A DNA stretch of 11,167 nt from Euperipatoides rowelli. Lineage: Eukaryota > Onychophora > Udeonychophora > Euonychophora > Peripatopsidae. The notes beneath the pieces were generated by a model. That model saw nothing but the letters and a program-made list of their open reading frames with translations. It searched no databases and was not told the origin of the DNA. The position numbers and the translations under genes were made by a program. The first letter of the stretch is position 1. Each line of letters begins with the position of its first letter. The stretch lies in assembly GCA_003024985.2 (NCBI GenBank), contig PXIH01S0002483.1; one strand, 5' to 3'. This document shows, one piece after another, positions 7,755 through 11,167 of this stretch.

Positions 7755-7834
7755 AATCAATACGGTGATAATCTTATCAAAGAAAGACGGCACTTAATTT
7801 AAAAAATTACTTTTTTAATTATAAACATAATTCA

Positions 7835-8086
7835 TTAACCCTTTCGAGACGTATATTTTTTATTTTTTTGGCATTTTTCAAGTGATTACAAAATTTTGAC
7901 TTTCAAATGTTCTAATAAATATATTCTAAAACATTTAGGAATAAACTTATAGGCTACATTTTTAAAATTGAAATCTAAAAATCAAAACAAAAAAAAATTC
8001 TAGCTCAAATAAGAGACACAGAAAAAAAATTAATAATAATAAAAAAAAATTGTTTATGCTTATTTTTGTTTACAGATTCGGATTAA
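7835..8086 (+). mobile_element. Dispersed repeat copy B with TTAA flanks
   Basis: It starts TTAA-CCCTTTCGAG (TTAA 7835-7838) and ends CAGATTCGGA-TTAA (TTAA 8083-8086), giving a TTAA on both sides of about 244 bp. It aligns with the inverted copy A over most of its length and lacks A's internal expansion. A TTAA duplication with a CCCTTT end is typical of piggyBac-type elements, but the two ends are not inverted repeats of each other, so this may be a fragment or deletion derivative. Confidence 0.5.
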
Positions 8087-8520
8087 CACTTATTGATTTC
8101 TTACTTTTTGTTATGCTCTCCTCACAGTTATAACAGTCCTAATCTTGACCCCAACAAGTGAATAAAGTTTAGTCTGTCACATTTGGTCACAAGAATTTAT
8201 AATAAACAAACAACCATATTATGTATAGTAAATTGGACAAACAAATGTAAAAAACAAAACAAATGTACAGTTTAATCATGAATTTCAAGATTACTGTATA
8301 TTCATGGTTAAAAGAATAATATAAATATTCTATTATCAATATAATAATAAATTGTATTTATTCCATTACCAATATACAATAATGCTTGTATTTGTAAAGC
8401 TAAAATACAGTACAATTATAAAATATTATAATAAATATAGGCCTACTTTGAAGATATTTTCAAATCAACTGTTAAATAAATAAACTCTTGTAAGACACTT
8501 AGGAGATACTAATTGACACC

Positions 8521-8548
8521 AAGAGAGACACAGAGAGAGAGAGAGAGA
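8521..8548 (+). repeat. (AG)n microsatellite
   Basis: A purine tract AAGAGAGACACAGAGAGAG and following AG units, interrupted once by ACAC. Slippage origin is sufficient to explain it; no function is inferred. Confidence 0.9.
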
Positions 8549-8611
8549 ATGGTTAATTAGTGAACAATAAAAAATAAGAATGGCAAATACTCTACTTCAA
8601 TATAAAATCTA

Positions 8612-8666
8612 ATTGCTTACCAAAATATAAACTAAATGCTTACCAAATTTATCATTGCTTACCAAA
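8612..8666 (+). repeat. Three copies of a TGCTTACCAAA word
   Basis: A(T/A)TGCTTACCAAA occurs at 8612-8624, 8635-8647 and 8654-8666, spaced 23 and 19 bp apart with divergent A/T-rich spacers. It may be a decayed short tandem array or a small cluster of protein-binding sites upstream of the promoter-like region. Confidence 0.6.
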
Positions 8667-8873
8667 GTTTAATTCTACAAAATAAAATTAAAAAAAAACA
8701 TTAAAAATAAATATTTCAAACAAATGACATTGAAATGTGATATTATTATTTCCATCTGCTCTGCAAACTATCAAGTACTCCACTTAGTCTGATCTACAAA
8801 TATTGTTCCAACCTGCATACAAACGAACTATAATAGTGGAGACATTTTACAACCTGAATGTGCATTGAATAAG

Positions 8874-8969
8874 TAATTGGATAGTTGAATATGCAAATGA
8901 AGCTACATATGCATTGAGAATCCGAAAAGCAGATATAAAGGCCAGGAGCAACAGTTGACCATCAATCCA
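8874..8969 (+). promoter_or_regulatory. Candidate Pol II promoter: reverse CCAAT, octamer, TATA box, initiator
   Basis: In order: TAATTGG (8874-8880, a reverse CCAAT), ATGCAAAT (8891-8898, the POU-factor octamer), TATAAAG (8934-8940) and TCAATCC (8962-8968). The last fits the YYANWYY initiator, with its A 29 bases after the first T of the TATA box. That spacing is what TBP/TFIID-dependent promoters show. CCAAT, octamer and TATA in this order recall histone H2B promoters, but no histone frame follows. The downstream stretch is less A/T-rich than the flanks. An LTR-internal promoter is an alternative; no LTR ends were found. TATA-like words are common in such DNA, so the claim rests on the combined spacing. 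Confidence 0.4.
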
Positions 8970-9153
8970 TCACTCTGACCCAGAGATTCACACTCTCTCG
9001 TCTGATTTGACATGACTCCAACATTCTAGTCAGTCAATAGCTAGACAATCATTATAGAGGTTTTCTGCCATTGAGATAATGACTTCCTGATTATTCAACT
9101 GCCAACACTGATTATATTGATAGTTTCTATGTACAGCTTACCCACTCCCTGAG
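8963..9153 (+). other. Candidate noncoding first exon (5' leader)
   Basis: This runs from the predicted initiator A to a splice-donor-like GAG|GTAAAG at 9153/9154. Base composition is visibly richer in C and G than on either side. All in-exon ATGs are closed by nearby stops: 9012 (5 codons), 9079 (3 codons) and 9129 (7 codons, stop 9150-9152). If transcribed it is an untranslated leader with short upstream ORFs, or part of a noncoding RNA. The donor lacks the usual G at +5. No downstream coding exon is identified in the window. Confidence 0.25.
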
Positions 9154-9739
9154 GTAAAGATTAAAAATCCAACCTCGAGTTGCAAGGGCTAAAATACAGT
9201 CAACTGAAGATCATAATAAACTTTGATAAGCACAAACTCAAACATTATCATCAGTGATTAGCTAGCTAGAAATTGCATCTGAAATACAAATATCACATCT
9301 CCACTGTCAAATCAATCTAAGCATAATAATTATTGTTATATATATTGCAAATTATATTGTGTTACAATAAACAATATTGAATCTAACTTACTGTTTCCAA
9401 GTAGGCCTATTACTTTTGTGCATCCACATTTTTACTGGATATATCAAAGCAGATATTATATCACCATTATATTTTTGTCATAGGAATCAAAGCTTATCTA
9501 TAACAGAAAAGACCAAATTTCTAAGGCTCTCTAACCAAGAATGTGCCATTTTTAATCCTTACCACAACCACGCTGCATCTATACTAAAAACCTTGTAATT
9601 TTCTATCCTCAGGTGCATGCGTGGTTGTACAGTGTTTTTTTTAATTTGTTTTATCCGTAGTTAATTCCTAGATAGGCTATTTATAAGAGTCAATTTCAAT
9701 CATAGTTTGCTTATTTAAAAGATGAAACTGCTGTAGGCC
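9154..9739. other. A/T-rich stretch, possible intron, no coding exon seen
   Basis: An open frame at 9377-9598 starts with TTG and lacks an ATG, so it is not a standalone gene. Acceptor-like sequences occur at 9400-9401 (CTAAC then TTACTGTTTCCAAG) and 9611-9612 (TTTTCTATCCTCAG), so part of this frame could be an internal exon, but I cannot identify the peptide. Two TAGGCCTAT words lie at 9402 and 9734. Confidence 0.3.
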
Positions 9740-9988
9740 TATTCGTCAACGCGGAATTGCTTATAGGATCTTGAAGGATGAAGGGACTATATTCTATATT
9801 GATTTTATATTACAATGGATATCGTTCCTTGATACCCCTTACTGGATTAAACATCTAATATAAAATCAATATAGAATATAGTCCCTTCATCCAAATCAAT
9901 ATAGAATATAGTCCCTTCATCCAAATCAATATAGAATATAGTCCCTTCATCCTTCAAGATCCTATAAGAAATTTTGCATTGACGAATA
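9740..9988. repeat. Long inverted repeat: 73-bp left arm, 133-bp right arm with extra tandem units
   Basis: The left arm 9740-9812 is complementary to the right arm 9856-9988 across a 43-nt spacer. After removing two surplus 30-bp units from the right arm the arms align with no gaps and four substitutions. The substitutions sit in one short block where the left arm reads CAACGCGGAATTGC and the right-arm complement reads CAATGCAAAATTTC; several fit CpG decay. The structure would form a stem of more than 70 bp in RNA or single-stranded DNA. It resembles a foldback element or a recent inverted duplication; no clear target-site duplication was found. Confidence 0.9.
9863..9952 (+). repeat. Three perfect tandem 30-bp units
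   Basis: Units at 9863-9892, 9893-9922 and 9923-9952 are identical (beginning AAATCAATATAGAATATAGT, ending CCCTTCATCC). The left arm has exactly one reverse-complement unit at 9776-9805. Perfect identity suggests recent expansion, or an assembly artefact. Confidence 0.95.
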
Positions 9989-11148
9989 CTGCATTTGCAC
10001 CTTTTAAATGATAAATTTGGTGTTTTCTTCTTCCTTGTTAATAATCATTATCTGACTCTTATCTAAACTAAATTTCATATGAAAATCTGTCGGGGATTTA
10101 TCAATAAATTATTATATCTAAAAGTTTTTGCAAGTCCTGACAATGTATTATCTGAAAATAAAACTATATTATCTTCAAAAATTTAAACCTGGAAGTAGGT
10201 TGTCATCTATTCTAAATTCCACCCCCACTATTTTCTAATCGTAATTAATGTAAAAAGTTTTGGTGATGATAATCATCTGTGTTTAAAAACCCTTCTTTTA
10301 GATCTATCCAATCTGATTCCCAGTAATATAGATAATTATGTTTGTCCACCATGCAATTATTATTCACAAATACCTTACCTAAATTCTTATTTATTTTTAT
10401 TATCATTCTAATACTCCATATTATAGATATCATGAAAGTTATGTTAACTTTCTGCATGTTAAAATAGATTGAATTATTGATTTAGAAAAACAATTTTTAA
10501 TATTTAAAGTTAGAAATAAGATTTATATTTAAAAATTATTTAGCAAAAAAATGTGAAGTTGGCTTGGCCTTAAAACTTTAGTTTTAAATTTATTGTTTGT
10601 TTTTTTTTTTAAAATTTCAATTTCAAATTAATATAGGAATTCATTTTTTTTAATTAAATATCTGAATTCTTGATTAAATATATAGATTTATAATGACATA
10701 TTAATAGCTTTCTTGATAAAAAAAAACAAGAAAGATAAAGAATTTGTATTTTTTGTTAATTTCAAATGTCGTATTTTAATTTTTAATTTTAAGTTATCAT
10801 GTTTTTTTCCTTAAATAAATCATATTGATCTAAATATAGTATTTTAACAGAATTGGTCATAAATTGATCATATAAGCCTAAATATAGTTTTTTTTTAAAA
10901 AAATAATTGATTGTATATCCGTTTTAATAGCAATTTGGAACTGAAAATGTCCAGCTGTTTGTCACTTTCATATCAAGTAATAGCAAATATTTTATTGCTT
11001 ATAAAAACAGTTTGACATCTTAAAAAGTAAAATCTTAAGCTTAGTAATATACCACTGGAGCTCAAATGTTCCTTTTAACATTGGCATTTCTTCCATTTAG
11101 GATCAACGTTTTACATGTTCTATCATTTGAAATGTTTTCTATGACAGG
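9989..11148. other. A/T-rich noncoding stretch
   Basis: No gene supported; a 70-codon minus-strand frame at 10245-10457 is unrecognised and near chance expectation. Small hairpins occur, for example CTTTCTTG 10708-10715 with CAAGAAAG 10727-10734, along with many A/T homopolymers. Confidence 0.5.
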
Positions 11149-11167
11149 TTTTTTTTTTTTTTTTTTT
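11149..11167. repeat. Poly(T) run cut by window edge
   Basis: At least 19 consecutive T to the last base. It could be the A-tail of a minus-strand retroposon lying to the left, or a simple homopolymer; nothing adjacent identifies an element. Confidence 0.9.

Larger units (their letters stand above)
8087..8850. other. A/T-rich noncoding stretch with small repeats
   Basis: No gene supported. It holds a GA-rich microsatellite, a TAGGCCTAC word at about 8438, and three spaced copies of a TGCTTACCAAA word (8612-8666). Confidence 0.5.

Noticed and set aside
9377-9598. 73-codon ORF with a signal-peptide-like N-terminus
   Set aside because: It begins with TTG directly after an in-frame stop and has no ATG start; in an animal genome this is not a gene by itself. 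Kept only as a remote internal-exon possibility.
9863-9952. CRISPR-like array of 30-bp repeats
   Set aside because: The units are contiguous with no spacers and sit in a eukaryote-like foldback.
10245-10457. 70-codon minus-strand ORF
   Set aside because: Near chance length, asparagine- and isoleucine-rich, no motif.

Overview
The window looks like gene-poor, very A+T-rich nuclear DNA from an animal, probably an invertebrate. Evidence: long A/T homopolymers, microsatellites, two diverged copies of a tRNA-related short repeat, a broken retrotransposon gag-like reading frame, MITE-like inverted-repeat structures, and no densely packed ORFs. The word TAGGCCTA and shorter variants (TAGGCTA, TAGCCTA) recur through the window; I associate this with several marine and molluscan genomes, but it is only a soft hint. 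A single N at 3045 indicates a draft assembly. I see no intact protein-coding gene that I would defend, no rRNA, no functional tRNA and no prokaryotic feature.

Layout. Positions 1-741 (minus strand) hold a decayed gag/ORF1-like retroelement pseudogene: an RRM-like N-terminal part, an in-frame stop, then a frameshifted CCHC zinc knuckle; the element runs out of the left edge. Positions 742-1130 may be its leader. Positions 1131-2294 are A/T-rich filler with one small ORF that has a good Kozak context (2030-2260). A tRNA-related SINE-like copy lies at 2295-2530 (+), followed by a CT/CA microsatellite (2566-2749) and more filler. A MITE-like element with 29-bp perfect terminal inverted repeats and a 6-bp flanking duplication occupies 3693-4327. 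Three tandem copies of a 113-120-bp repeat (4381-4733) come next, then a second, inverted SINE-like copy (4800-4883).

The middle of the window (5283-8086) contains an inverted pair of a dispersed repeat with TTAA/CCCTTTCG-type ends (6328-6703 and 7835-8086), a 17-bp perfect direct repeat bracketing 5300-6706, two back-to-back perfect hairpins (6729-6779), and a GGCCTAGGGCCC-cored repeat fragment (7690-7754). At 8874-8969 there is a well-spaced Pol II promoter-like array (CCAAT in reverse, octamer ATGCAAAT, TATAAAG, initiator), followed by a relatively G+C-rich stretch ending in a plausible splice donor (9153/9154). This is the best candidate for a transcribed gene start. A long inverted repeat (9740-9988), whose right arm has three perfect 30-bp units against one in the left arm, is the most striking structure on the right. 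The rest, to 11167, is A/T-rich filler ending in a poly(T) run cut by the window edge.

No genes here can be shown to work together. The window reads as intergenic or intronic DNA shaped by several transposon families, with one possible promoter and first exon.
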